Below are positions 1 through 11,860 of a stretch of 64,000 nt of DNA, one piece after another. Position 1 is the stretch's first letter; the number at the start of each line of letters is the position of its first letter. Under the pieces are notes generated by a model. That model had not been told where the DNA came from. It made no database searches and saw only the letters and a program-made list of their open reading frames with translations. Both the position numbers and the translations under genes were made by a program. Location of the stretch: the NCBI GenBank assembly GCA_022457065.1, contig JAJGBQ010000004.1, forward strand, positions 2,294,001 to 2,358,000, given 5' to 3'. Source of the stretch: Curvularia sp. ZM96 (lineage: Eukaryota; Ascomycota; Dothideomycetes; Pleosporales; Pleosporaceae).

Positions 1-1007
1 CACTTGTCCATCTCGGGCTCGGTCTGGAGCTTGCCAGAGAAGACAGGGCAGTCCTCAACACGGCCAGAGAGGTTGGTGCAAGTGTCAACGGCTTGCTGAA
101 GGGTGTCAATGTCCCAGCCGTTCATGAAATCAGCGTGGTAACCGCAGCCAGTTGGGTCACCGTTGGACCAGACGAACTGACCGGCCTGGCCCTTGAACTT
201 GTAGGTGTTCCAGATGGTCTCGTAGAAGAGGGTGGGAAGACGGGTCTCGAATCCCTTGGGGCAGCTACCGCCGTCAATCATGCTGGGGTAGGCAACGTGG
301 CTCTTGTGGTCAGGGGTGTCGAGGTCCTTTCCGTTCCAGCATGAGGCGAACATGATCTCGGCACGGATACCGTTGGCGCAGTTCTGGTCCATGAAGTCCT
401 TGTCGGGGAGGGTGTGGCGGTAGCGCGAGCCCTCGGGAGCCTTGTTGTAGTTGAGGCAGTTGAAGCCGAGCGACTTCTGCATCAAAGCGAACTGGGACTT
501 GTCGCTCTCAGTCCACGAGTAGACTGGTGGGTCGGGCATGGTGCCAGTGAAGTTGCGCTGACGTGGGTCACCAGCGAGCATCTGGAAGCCCTTGGGGAAG
601 GCCTTGATGTTGTCACCCAGGAGGAGGTAGTATGCAAGCATACCGCCAATCTGAGGGACAATCTCAACCTTGCCGCTCTCGTGGACAAAGTGCAGGGTTG
701 GGGTCCAGTAGGCGGACTTGTCGTCCTTGAACTGGCAGGATGAGCACTCGGAAGCGCGGAGGTCCTCGTAGGTGGTGGACAGGCCGAAGTCTGTGTTGGT
801 TAGCAATGGTATTCATGGCATAATCGCAAATCAAGACTCACTGTTTCCACCATGGATGGTGTGAGCGTGGCTGGAGGCAATGCCCTTGTCGACAATGGGG
901 TCGATACGGCCGAGACCGACGGGGTTGTGGCAAGGCATGCGCCAGAAGGCGTTGGCCGAGCCAGAGAGAATGGCCGCCGCAGCGGAGATGGAGGCGACAG
1001 ATTTCAT
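1..1007 (-). CDS. DUF1996 secreted protein (3' part off window edge)
   Basis: Two exons are visible on the minus strand: 842-1007 and 1-790, separated by a 51-bp GTGAGT...CAG intron (791-841). The frame is kept across the junction. The N-terminus is a signal peptide (MKSVASISAAAAILSGSANA) followed by FWRMPCHNPVGLGRIDPIV, the characteristic opening of DUF1996 proteins. SSHAHTIHGG and later YWTPTLHF, the NCANGIRAEI-type segment and FASCWNGKDLDTPDHKSH are also typical of the family. DUF1996 proteins are secreted or wall-associated fungal proteins of unknown biochemical role, and some carry C-terminal WSC or chitin-binding modules. That C-terminal part lies left of position 1, so the stop codon and any extra module are not visible. 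The family call is firm; the function is not known. Confidence 0.88.
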
Positions 1008-4000
1008 GGTGGAGAGAGACTGCCGGGTTGGGGTGGAGCGAGGGAGAAGTTGACTTTTTGTCTCGCAGACTGCTTTTTTGCACTGGCGGGGTGGTCCGGA
1101 AAGCAGTGTCGGGTAGCAAGTTGGTCAAGGGCCTGAGGCTTTTATCCCGCGCGGTAGTCAAGTGGATTGCAAACGCAAGAAATGAGTGTAGCGCTGTCGC
1201 GAAGACAGCAGGGCGTGGTGAAAGCGAGTGTTAGGGGCGAGAGGGAGCCAAAGGAGTGACGAGCGAAGGAATGGACGCGACTAAGGGCAATAGAAAAAGA
1301 GCGAGGGAAATGGGTGCTAGGGAACAACAAGCGGTTATCAGGCTGGGGCCGTGCGAAAAGCACGCTTTTAGGGGAGATGAAGGCATACTTTGAGTTAGCG
1401 AGGGTGAAACTCGGGCTAGCGGCGTGGCAGGGGAGACCCTGACACGCGGGCAGCATGCCTGTGGTTGGCCCGCCGAGGGCGCGCGCACCGGCGGCTAGGC
1501 CCAGGATAGTAAGATGAAACATGTCCGCCAGGAGATCTATGGCATGGATGGGGGCGTTGAGCAGCGCGGGCCATGGATGGAGGGTGCTGGTGGGCGTGTA
1601 CACCGCTGTTGGCCTCAGGCGCTGCTTCACCAAGGGCCGGCGGCCTGTTGCACCATGCAGTCGTGCTGTATGCCCATGGCGGCGGGCGTGGCGCAATACA
1701 GCCGGACCGCAGGTGTTATCGCGACGGATTGGCTTGCCATGGCCGGGACCGACTGGTAGAGCCTGGTGGCCTGGCCCTCCGTGCGCGCCGGTTGCAGTCA
1801 TCGCAATCTCGCTGCTCTCCACTGCGCGCATCCCAATCGCCCTGCGGCTACGGGCAACGGCTGTCGCTGCCATGGGTGCTCTCCAGCTGCTCCGCTATGA
1901 TTGCTGAACCCCCTCGCTGGGGCAAATTGCTTGTCGCAAGCGCTGGGCTGCTGGCCCATGTCATGACTCCATCTGCCGTCGGCTTTGTGCCTTGCCTTGC
2001 CCTGCTTCTCGTAGCTCGATTCGCGCGCCAGGGCGGGGCTGGAGATTATGCCAATCGGTTCCAAGGCGCCTGGTGCGCGCGGCACCACTGCGGCGATGTG
2101 CTGCGCACTTGCTCGCCGACTGAGCATTCGTCGTCATATTACACGGTGTGCAAATGAACCGTTGGCGCCGGCAGTCTTCTCCATCTCTTGTTTGTCGCGT
2201 GCCCCCAAGGCCGAATCTTACCAGCTCTCTGCCTGCCCGTCAGCCGTGTCGCGCCCCTATCCATATAACGACACCCTCTTCCGCTCCGCCTCTTTTGCTT
2301 GCTGCGGCCGATGCCGTGTCGGAGGCATGGGGCCCTATGAATAGGCCAAGCGCTGTTCCTGCAGTAGCGTTGCGGTGTCTCGGCTGGCTAAACGCCCACA
2401 GGCTGTGTGATTTGCCGGTGCTATTCTCGCAGCTTATGCAAAGCTGATCGTCCTTGTCAGCAGCCGCCACCGCCAACTACGACAACACGAGAGGGATCCA
2501 TAGAACAAGATTAGAACGAGACTTCGTGCCTATTCTCGGTGCGCATGTCGGTTGTTATTACCGTCGAGCTCACGGCGCAAAAATCGTCGCCATGGTGCCA
2601 GGCAGCAGCCACGACCCACGCCTGTCGGGACAAGAAGAGAAGGGACGGAACAAAACTTCGCCGTGCAACCCCTTTGTCGCTGTACATCCGCCCCTCGATC
2701 GTTTTTGTTCATCTCACCTGTCTCTTCCAACCCGCACACCCGAAGACACGAGAAACCTCATTTCCAACACCCGCCGCCATTCGTCTCACGTGGGCTCTCC
2801 TGACCTGTCACCTTCCTCTCCTTCACTTCCCAGCGGCATCCATGCTGTTATTACCCGTGCACTATTCTCATCCCTCGCCCATACAAGACTACACTGCGCC
2901 GCACGACCAACAAAGGACCAGCATACTTACGTACTGTACTATTAAGGCACAGCGGAAGCTAACCCACTAGGCCACCCCCTCTGCTACTCACCAAGCATCC
3001 TCCTAGTCTACGGACTATCTCCCCCCTCAAATCTCATTTTTGCCCAGCCCGTTTTGCCCTCCTGTCTCTCCCTCGCCCCTATGAAAAGAAACATTCTGCA
3101 ACGCCCAACGTTTGCACTCCTACGGCTCTCTTTCTCGAAAAGTCCAAAGAGCAACGGGTACCTGATTCGATCCTCTGACTTCCCGATCACCCGATGCCCG
3201 CCCGTATGCGACATTTTTTCCCAACCCTGGACACGTGCCGCACACGACGCGCGGGACCGGGAAGGCTGAAGGGGCGGAAAGGGGAAGGCAGAAGGTAACC
3301 TACTCACGTTTTTCCCGTGCACCGCTGACGTAGCCACCCAACCCTATCTTTCTTTTCCAAATACTCTCCGTACCCTCTTTTCCTTTTTGGGCGCAAACAA
3401 AGAACAAACTTTTTCCTGTCTCGTCTCGTGTCAGAATTCTGTGCCGACTTGGAGGAGGAGAAACATCAGACTTGCCCTGCGCGCACATTGGATTCACAGC
3501 ATGCAGTCAAAAACGCCGTTCGTCCGGCTACCTGAGTCCCCTTTGTAACCACTCAAAGCATATCGTACCATATTCGTCATCCTGTGGGGTTCATTCATTG
3601 CACAAACTGCGTACGGATACGTACGCATATTCAGCACTCGGCTTCTACATCCATCCATTCGTACATACGTCGGATGCATGCCCGCGACTCAAGCGCCGTG
3701 AACGTACTACGTACCTACCAACGACCCTCTCGCCCAACATCCGCAATGCTATAAAAAAACAAAGTCTGGCGGGGAAGGCCCTCGCGGCTTCTACAGACAA
3801 TAGTTAGGTATCGGTAGTTCTGGTTTTATCCAACAAGAGGCCCCTGCGTCGTATCATGGCTTACCCGCAATCGATAGAACAGTACGCACATACTTCGTAC
3901 ACAGACACGGTGGTACGAGGTGGCTCTGGTACTAGGTCCATGCCTGCTGTGGATTCTTTTTTGGGGCCGGTGGAACTTGAGACCAGTGGACGCTTTGGCA

Positions 4001-4110
4001 GGTGTCGAAACAGAAACATTTGTCAAATCAACGTTCAACGTCATCAACAATTTTGACATGTAAACAACAACAACAAGAAGACAAAACACACATTTTCCAT
4101 GTTTGTCTAC
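1008..4110. other. gene-free stretch of about 3.1 kb
   Basis: I find no supportable gene here. Many ORFs of 60-240 codons occur in overlapping frames on both strands of the GC-rich part (1000-2400), but none shows a recognisable domain, signal peptide or splice structure. From about 2640 to 3480 the plus strand is strongly pyrimidine-rich (runs of CT/TC), as seen upstream of fungal transcription starts. From 3600 to 3720 CGTAC/TACGTA words recur. The left end must hold the promoter of the DUF1996 gene. Confidence 0.5.
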
Positions 4111-5702
4111 TCACAGCCTCGCCGCATCCCTCAACGGCACCTTTTCCCACGCCTGCTCAAACCCACAGCTCCTCACCCACATTGGCTCGCCCGCTTCCAC
4201 GCTATCTACGGCCATATGGCCCACCTTTCTCCACATATCCCCTGTGATCTTGCCCCTATCCTTACACGCCCTCTCAGCATTGAGAATCGCGCGCACAAGT
4301 TTAGATGCATGACCGTCATCTTCAATTTCTCTGACCCGCTCAATCACTCCCTGCATGTCGCCATTATGCTTGGGTACGTAATTTTCAATTTCACCGCGCA
4401 GCAGCTCCGGACTGCCGCGCGACACGTACATTGTGATGTCCATCCATATTTTCCATTGGAGCAGGCGGCGCTGGTTGGCTGGCGACAGCCCTGAGGAAGG
4501 GGAGAGAAAGGCAGAGAAGAAGATGCTGCTGTTGACGCAGTGAATGAAGAAAAAGTCGAATCTGACTTGGTGCGGCGGCCGTTGCGCGGCGGTTGCGAAG
4601 TAGACTGTTCACACGTTAGTATCAAAGTTGAAGAAGTGATGACATCCAGGGGAACAAACCAGCCGCATCTATCATCTCTGCCGTCGCCCTCTCCACGTCG
4701 TCCTCCTCAACCACATACTGTGCCGCATATCCCACCATCTCCTCCCTCGCCCTCTTCATAATCCCATCACGAATCTTATTCGCATCACTCCACCTCACCG
4801 ACCCCTTCAACTTCTCATCCTTGCTACACTCCTCCAGAATCTGCATAATCGACTTCTTCTTCCTCTCCCCTCCCTCTTCCCCCTCCCCCTTCTTTTTCTT
4901 CTCCTCCTCAACTTTCTTCTCACACTCATGGAACAACTCCCCAATCCACGCATCATGCACCGCCGCCTGCGCCAGCGCCTCGGCCACAATCGCCGGCTGC
5001 TGGAACTCCACGCCGAACCCCAGATGAATAATCGGATGCAAAAAACCCGCATACATCCTCACCAACAGATCCTCCGCTACCTCGGTCCCTGAAAAAAGAT
5101 ACTCTTGCAACACTTTTTCCCATCCTTTGGCGTCGATTTCGCCCTGGAAAAAGGTGAGGAAGGAGTGGTAATGCTCTTCTTTTCCGAGATGGGCAATGAA
5201 GGAAGCAGGGTCGTGCAGGGAGGTGATGACGGAGGGAGATATGGGCTCTGCAGGGCGCTGGTACGACTCGTTTATAGAGTAGGCCTTTTGGAGCTGCGCG
5301 GGGGACGCGCCGAGGGCGAAGAGGGTGAGGAGGTGGTGGACAATGTGGTTCTGTATGTGTGTAGAGTGTTTAGTATGTGGGTATTGTAATGAAGGAATAG
5401 TTATATGGAAATTGGGGAAAACTCACGTGAAAGCCCTCATGGTTAAAGTAGATGTGATGCTGTTCGTGGTTTAGTTGGAGAAGTTGACTGGTTTTCTCGG
5501 CGCTCTCGGGGGTGATGTGCTTGACGGAGAAGGAGTGTTGGGGAGCGAGCGAGGGCGAGAGGTGGATTTTCGAAGCCGTGGCCATGGCTCTGGTGTAGTA
5601 GAATTGGATGGGAGATGTGGCTGGGTTTCTTGTACAAGTCCGATGGGAGAGAGATGTCGTGATAGTGCGAGGTGTTGTTCGCGCAATGATTCGGGGAAAC
5701 AT
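4111..5702 (-). CDS. questin oxidase-like protein (DUF4243)
   Basis: Three exons: 5427-5702, 4660-5350 and 4111-4604, giving 486 aa with phase kept across both introns (76 and 55 bp; the second has a GTTTGT donor). The protein matches the DUF4243/questin oxidase family (AflY, GedK). Visible family features are QLLQLNHEQHHIYFNHEGFHNHIVHHLLTLFALGASP split across the first intron (residues ~70-110), then the YHSFL...GWEKVLQEYLF and HPIIHLGFGVEF segments. Characterised members carry out Baeyer-Villiger-type ring opening of anthraquinones in polyketide pathways. No polyketide synthase or other pathway gene is nearby, so the substrate is unknown. The first 30 residues are rich in Arg/Ser/Thr and could be a mitochondrial presequence; a later Met (MATASKIHL) is an alternative start. 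A Lys/Glu-rich loop (about residues 240-270) looks like a lineage-specific insert. Confidence 0.85.
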
Positions 5703-6323
5703 GTATAGAAGATGCTCACGCTGCGTCGAGGTGAGTTGGATCACAAGACAGATTATATACAACGTGACAACATATTCACAAGATCCATGATTGCTCGCAC
5801 CCCCGCAGCAAAAACGCTGGGCGGACACTATGACGAGCGTGTGGGGAGCCTAGTCCTGCCCCGACTCGGTCGTTCGGGCGCGAGCACTTCGCGAGTTTGG
5901 TAAGGCATCCAAGTCCGCATTGGCTCTCGAACATCAGTGTCACGTGTCACATTTGTAATAGGCCATCGTGCTAGGCAGCTCGGTTCTCGAACAGTAGTCA
6001 CATGTCGCATTTGTAACCAGCGGAACTACTTCCCGCCCTATCATGTATAAGCGCGGATCTAGATCCTTACAGGAATCCTGAATACCTCCAAACACCTCGC
6101 TATGCATCGTTACAAGATGAAAATCATTAGTCATTCAAGGGCCTCAGACCTCGTTTTGACTAGTTGTGGGATTGCACTGCTGACCACTGTGGCTGCTCGC
6201 CAAGTCGAATCGAGAAGCACCATAGCTACTCCAGAATCGAACTGCGGAGCACCGTGGCTTGGTGCGAAATCGACTTTGTGAGCAGTCCGACAAGTCCTGC
6301 AGTGGAACTCGGCCTAGATCACA
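5703..6323. other. intergenic stretch with diverged short repeats
   Basis: This stretch lies between the promoter of the questin-oxidase-like gene and the 3' end of SGT1. No gene is seen. It contains two diverged direct copies of a ~40-bp word (5921-5962 and 5980-6020) sharing TCTCGAACA, a CA[CT]GTGTC-like core and CATTTGTAA. A second weak pair around 6190-6260 shares TCGA and GCACCNTNGCT. Confidence 0.4.
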
Positions 6324-7457
6324 CTAGTACTTCTTCGCTTCCATTCCTTCTGGCGGCTCAGGCACTACTGTCCTGTTACCAACATTACTCCAGTCAGTAC
6401 TTAGAACTGTGCCGCCGCTTTCCGAGTAGCTCTTCATCATAGCCCGCTGCTGCTCGGGCGTGGCACCGCTGTACAGCGTCTTGAAAAAGTGCGATGTCTC
6501 GTCGCCTTCGATGTCGTCCTTTTCATCCAGGTCATTGACCACTACCTTGTCCCAGTTCTTTGTGCCTGACTTGGAGGAAGTTGGGTATGCCGGCGCTGTT
6601 TCCTTTACGGTGGAGACAGTAGACGGTGCGCTTGACGCTGAGGCGGGGGCTGCGTCATGGGCGCGCTCTAGGCTGTGCCATTTTACACCCGGTGTTGCCT
6701 TTCGCAGTGTAATCTCAATCTTCGTGGCTGTGATTCGGTATTTGGACTGCGCAGGGTCGACGGAAGCAAAAAGCGGATCGGCGTCGTAACTGTACTCGGA
6801 TGACGAACCAGCAATGGGAAAAGAGACGGAGACGGCGTCTGCGCCAATCTCTACCGTGGCTTTGTCTTGGGGAACGCCCTTGGCCAAAATATTCAGAGTG
6901 ACGGTATCGTTGGACTGGTACCAGTCGGTCTTGATCTTTTCTTTGGGCGTCGGCGCGGGAGGCTTCGGGGCTGCCTTTGTGGCAGATTCTTCGGTTTTGG
7001 TCGGGGTTGTGGAAGTGTTCGCGCTAGGTATCTCGACATCGGGGTCTTCCTTTACAGTGACCGTCCTCTGCTCGTCGTTTTCCGGTATGTCCTTCAGCTT
7101 AGACACGATCTTACTCTCCCAAATAGGCAGCATCTTGTCTTTCTCATCAAGTCCTTTCACGATGCGCAGAAGAAAGTCAGCATCGGCATATTTTCCAAGG
7201 TGGAAAAGCGCAACGGCGCGTCGGAACTGAGCATCCTTGATGAGCTCGCGTGAGCCGCGCTTTTTGGCAAGGAGGACTGCGACGTCGGCATCATTCAGGG
7301 CTTCGGTGAACTTGGACGTGCGCTGGTAGGCTGTGGAGCGGCCGATGTAGTATTTAACGGCGGTCGGGTTGACGGTAAGGGCTTTGGTGTAGTGCTCAAT
7401 GGCCTCTTCGGGTTTGCTTGCGCTGAGGGCAGCGTCGCCTTTGCGGGCGTCATCCAT
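6324..7457 (-). CDS. SGT1: SGT1 cochaperone (TPR-CS-SGS)
   Basis: Single exon, 377 aa from the first in-frame ATG (MDDARKGDAAL) at 7457; the frame stays open a little upstream but without an ATG. The domain order is diagnostic: TPR repeats at residues ~1-110 (AIEHYTKAL, YYIGRSTAYQ), a CS (p23-like) domain at ~175-265 beginning DWYQSNDTVTLNI, and an SGS domain at ~297-377 containing NWDKVVV, FFKTLYSGATPEQQRAMMKSY and STDWSNVG. SGT1 links HSP90 to client complexes, including SCF ubiquitin ligase (via Skp1) and, in yeast, kinetochore assembly factors. A Pro/Thr-rich linker separates the TPR and CS domains. Length and architecture are normal for fungal SGT1, and nothing appears broken. Confidence 0.95.
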   Translation of the reverse strand: MDDARKGDAALSASKPEEAIEHYTKALTVNPTAVKYYIGRSTAYQRTSKFTEALNDADVAVLLAKKRGSRELIKDAQFRRAVALFHLGKYADADFLLRIVKGLDEKDKMLPIWESKIVSKLKDIPENDEQRTVTVKEDPDVEIPSANTSTTPTKTEESATKAAPKPPAPTPKEKIKTDWYQSNDTVTLNILAKGVPQDKATVEIGADAVSVSFPIAGSSSEYSYDADPLFASVDPAQSKYRITATKIEITLRKATPGVKWHSLERAHDAAPASASSAPSTVSTVKETAPAYPTSSKSGTKNWDKVVVNDLDEKDDIEGDETSHFFKTLYSGATPEQQRAMMKSYSESGGTVLSTDWSNVGNRTVVPEPPEGMEAKKY

Positions 7458-8079
7458 GGCGGCGGGGTTGGACACTGAGCGGACCAAGGGCGGTCAGTGT
7501 GGGCAGAACTGTCAGGATACTGCGTAAATCAGCAGTTCTCAGCGTTTGGGAGGAATTGCACCAGTTCAAAGGTTCGGCAATTAGGCGGTTTAGAGGGATT
7601 GAGGTGTGGTGTTGAAATGGGTTCGTGGTTGTGGAATGCGCAAGCGCGTCCGTAGAAGCTTCTACGGCTGCCTTCGACCAACAAGGATTCAACGCCACGC
7701 GGGTACCGAGCTCCAAACACTAACACGGGAAGCGGGGTTTAGTGCAGAGCAGCCGTGCATAGTAGACAAAATCATCGACACTAGGTTTGGCAGCAACACT
7801 TACGCATACCCCGGCATTCAAGATGACATCATACAGAAGGCGCAGGGGAGCTTCACTCATCTTAGTGCACTGAACAGGGAATCAAGTCATGTGTGATGTA
7901 GTATTACTACACAATGGAAAAAAAGGCCATGCGCCTGCAGATAAATGCTATGCCGAGCTATGGGCTGCCAAAGAAACTCCGGTGACAAATGAGAAAACGA
8001 CCAAATTCTACAACTTAAGGATGATGCGCATGCTCACAGCTCACCGATCCCAAGCTGCATACGCTCCGAATCATTCCAT
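7458..8079. other. intergenic stretch, no gene seen
   Basis: Promoter side of SGT1 and 3' side of the GH72 gene. Short overlapping ORFs only, with no domain, splice-supported or RNA feature that I can support. Confidence 0.4.
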
Positions 8080-9473
8080 CTAAAACAGAAGCATAGCACC
8101 AAGGAGAGTGCTCGCAGCAACCATGCCCACGAAGCGGAGAGGCACGTCGAGGCCAGCGGCAGCACCGGAAGCACCACCAGCAGTACCAGTGGCTCCGGGG
8201 GCAGGAGAGCGAGTAGGTTGACCAGATCCAGGCTTGGCCTCGGACTCGCTGGGCTCACCAGCAAAGTGGGAGCCGTCACCCTCAAGACCAGGACCACTGC
8301 CAGCACCCTTGTCCATAAAGGCAGCGGCCTTCTTGGGAATGGCTGGGAGAGCGGTACCCTCGACTTGCCAGTTGTCAGACTCAGCAGGGCACTCGGAAGC
8401 CTTGCCGTTCTCCTTGAAGCCACCGTTGTCAGTGGGGTTGGGAGTGTTCTTGAGGGCCTTAGCAAGACGTTCGAAGTCAGCGTTGGGCTCGATGGTGCCG
8501 TCAGAGCCGACCTCGACGAGACCGTAGCCGTTGGGCTCGACGGTGTACTCGTAGGCGAGACCACCAGAGTAGACACTAGTCATGTTCTTCGAGTACAGAG
8601 CAGCAATCTCGCCCCATTGGCGGGTGTTGGTGATGCAACCAAACTCGGACAGGAAGATGGGCTTGCTGTAGTCCTTGTAGGTCTCGACCTTCTTGTCCCA
8701 ACCGGACTTGGTAAAGGACGAAGGGTCGCACCAGGAGTAGTCGTTGAAGGCGAAGAAGTCGGAGCGCTCGTCGTCGGTACCGCAGTTGAAGTACAAGGCT
8801 TGCTGTTCAATGTTCTCCGAAACATCGGCAGCCGAGTATCCAACAGGGATCACGCGCTCGTGACGGTTGGAGATGTACTGCTTCATGTCACGAGTGACAG
8901 CCTTGATGTAGGGCGCAGCGTTCGAGTTGTTCTTTGCGTTGATGACTTCGTTTCCAGAGAAGAAGAGCATAAGGTTGTTGTACTCGGCAAAGGCGTCAAC
9001 GGTAGCAAACACAGACTGCAGGTACACATCGTTGTACGAGGTGTGCAGAGTGTCGGCGTTCTCACGGTTCAGCGAGTACTTGGGAGTGTTGGCGTCAAGG
9101 GCCAGGTAGATACCAGCGTCGTCGAGCATCTTCATGCCCTCGTCGTGGTTCTTGGAGTTGTCGATCGTGTAGATACGGATCGTGTTGATACCGAGCTTCT
9201 TGAAGTTGTCGACATCACGCTGGAGGTTCTTGAGGTCAAGAAGAGGATCTTGAGCATCAGCGGCACCACCTGTGTACATGTAAGTATTGCTGGTGTTATC
9301 TTTGTGCGCTGCATCCACGGACCTGGCTGGTAAGCGACACCACGGACGTAGAAGCGCTTGTCACCGGCGAAAAAGGCATTGCCCTTGACGGTGATGGGAG
9401 GCAGTTTTCCCTTTGCTGCGAGCGCAGGAGCAATGGCGGCTCCCATAAGGGAGATGAGAAGAGCGGACTTCAT
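8080..9473 (-). CDS. GPI-anchored beta-1,3-glucanosyltransferase (GH72, GEL/GAS)
   Basis: Two exons (9323-9473 and 8080-9269) around a 53-bp intron (9270-9322), 446 aa. The N-terminus is a signal peptide ending near ALAAKG, followed by ITVKGNAFF and RFYVRGVAYQPGG, the standard GH72 opening. The acid/base Glu lies in FFSGNEVIN (Glu158) and the nucleophile in IFLSEFGC (Glu259). After the catalytic domain come a Ser/Gly/Pro-rich stretch and a hydrophobic tail ending in LLGAMLLF, which fits a GPI-attachment signal. GH72 enzymes cut and religate beta-1,3-glucan chains at the plasma membrane and wall, lengthening side chains. There is no C-terminal CBM43 (X8) module, so this is the GEL1-like short subtype. 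The long plus-strand ORF opposite this gene is an antisense shadow. Confidence 0.95.
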
Positions 9474-11860
9474 GGCGAGCGACTGAGAAGAAGATTGAAT
9501 TAAAACAACAAGTAGTATAAGAGGACAGTTGGAAGTCTAACGAGTGACTGGTAAGTAAGTAGTAAAAGAGATTCCTCACACAAAGAGCATTGAGGCGCAG
9601 AAGGGGGAGCCGGGATGGCAAAAGTATTTGAAGCAGGAGCACCACCCCCAATTTCTTGGTATTTCCCGAGTGCTACATGTGGAACCTGCCAATCCCCGTA
9701 GTTTGTCTGGCGCTGATGCGCGCCAAGTCGAGAAGTGTTGGCGCGCCGGCAGGAATGGCGGATACCAAGCGGCCAAGTCCATAGCCTCGAATTAGCAAAA
9801 AGCCGCCGAGCCTTGGTCAGGGGCAACGGCGCTGATGAGTGGCAGGAACAGGCCCTCGACGAGCCTCTAATCACAAGTGAATTGCGCGTCCGCTGCCGTT
9901 CCGCCAGACACAGCCTCGTTGAGAAACTCCAAGCCGTGGGCAAGTTTGCTGGTGTTGGAAGCAATGGCCGTCACTTGGAACCGGGACCGCGTTGGCGACT
10001 ACAGACACGGCATCGACGGCCAACACTGCCCATCGGGGAATTTGGTGGCATGGGCAAGGCTCGACCATGGGGTAGGGAGTGCTGACGGCATGGTTACTGC
10101 GGTATGGCCTCTGTAGGCTTTTGCCCTCGCGGGGTGCAGCAATACACCTGGGCCATCGTACCGCTTGATCGTTGCTGCTGGCTGCGGCTTGTGGGGAATC
10201 CGAATATCAGCCCGGCCGACAAAAGGAACACAACCGGTGTATCAACAGACACGGTCCATGGGATGACGACATGTATCGAGTCGAGGTTGGTGGTAGACGG
10301 TATGCGTACCAAGCCAGGGTGACAGGTGTTGCGTCTGGGTTGAGGCTGGGGCTGGCTAGCAAGCGCGGCATGGGAGATATTCCGCCCGACTAGCATCTTC
10401 CGCTGGGTATGCAGTCCACGTGAACACTGTCAACTTCATGCCTGGTCGGCAATGTGATTCGTATATTCCATGGGACAGCCTCGTCGTTGCAACCTACTTC
10501 GTACTTTGCATACTCTTTTGGTCAAATCGCATCAAGCATGATCTAGCGTTCTGAGACTGACCGCCGCCTGACACTACTCCGTAGATACGAAACTATATCC
10601 CTGAACCTAGGTGGTACACGAGCACAGCCCTGCTACGACATATCTTACTTTCTTTTACAAAGCTTCTTCCTCTTCTTGTCTCTTGATTTTTTTTATTTTT
10701 CATGTGCAGAACACGGTCAGAGCCAAACACTTCGTACGTTGTTGAATATGCAATTGACCAAGTTTCCCAACATCGCCCACATCTCTCGGGTTTCTTTGAT
10801 AGGTTCTTTCCGCTTTACCTTGTCTTGTCAGCACTTGTTCTCACTATTGGTTGTTAATCTTAACGGGCCGAGATCGTGATTTATGCGCTTCGATCCAGCC
10901 CAGTCGATTCTAGAGATCGCGTACTTGAACAGCCGCGATGGCTTCTGCACAGCGGTCCCGCTCACGGACGTGTTCGTGCGCCGTCTGTCTTGCAGCAGCA
11001 GAAACGGGGTTCCTTTGACGAGCTAGGTTCAATAACCTGCCGCTGGATTAATGGGCGGACTGCTTACTCAAAAGAGAAAGCAGAAATTATGAGAGTACGA
11101 GACCACCACGGACCTCGAGTGCACAGGACGAGTTGTCAACTTTATTGCCAGGAAGTTCACGTGTAGATCGTCGGGCAATGCACGTGACGCTGAGAAGAAG
11201 GGGCTGTGATGACGGGCAAAACCTCCTAATCAACACAGCAGAACGCCTACTCAGCTCGAGCACTCTGATACTTTACCCATGTCAAGCATGAAGAGTAGTA
11301 TGCAAGGACGTTATTTGCGTGTAACGCCGGCAGCCACCCGCCTGGCTGATCTAAATTGAGAATCCCATGCCAACCGTGTCTGCCTATACCTTAACAATAC
11401 TCTCCCCGGCTCCACCCCACCTGTTGCTATTCAACATTACTAACAGCCGCGCAAACGAATAGATCGGAGTCCTTTGTGTCTTCGAGGCGCCGGGCTAGAG
11501 TCTCAAATGCCTGTCTGCCTCCACTGCAACAACCGCGCCACCTGCGCAACCCTAGTCGCATAATCACAGCCGACGAACCACAGGCAAACTACAGGCGCCA
11601 CCATCCAAGCTCATCACATCACCACCACTAATAGCCGCACCGCTGCGGCGTTCCCCAAAATACATAGCAATTGATCAACAAGCCATCCTTCGGCCCTTCG
11701 CATTGTGAATTGCGGCGTAGTTGCAAGTGAGGCAAATCAGTCGATAAAAGAGAGGGAGACTGCGCAGGGACACAGAAGATAAAGAGGACGGGACTCATCC
11801 GCTCATGTATCGAGCTTGACATAATTTTTCAACTACCATCAAAATTACATCAAACTCAAG
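9474..11860. other. gene-free stretch of about 2.4 kb
   Basis: I see no gene with domain or splice support. Numerous short ORFs overlap on both strands in the GC-rich part (9500-10400). The right end holds the promoter of the pepsin-like gene, and the left end that of the GH72 gene. No tRNA-like A/B boxes were recognised. Confidence 0.4.

Noticed and set aside
1142..2157. ORFs of 243 (minus) and 194 (plus) codons
   Set aside because: They overlap in a GC-rich region where stops are rare; no domains, no signal peptides, no splice support.
8218..9333. 371-codon plus-strand ORF
   Set aside because: It runs antisense to the GH72 catalytic exon and is a codon-bias shadow; it has no domain of its own.
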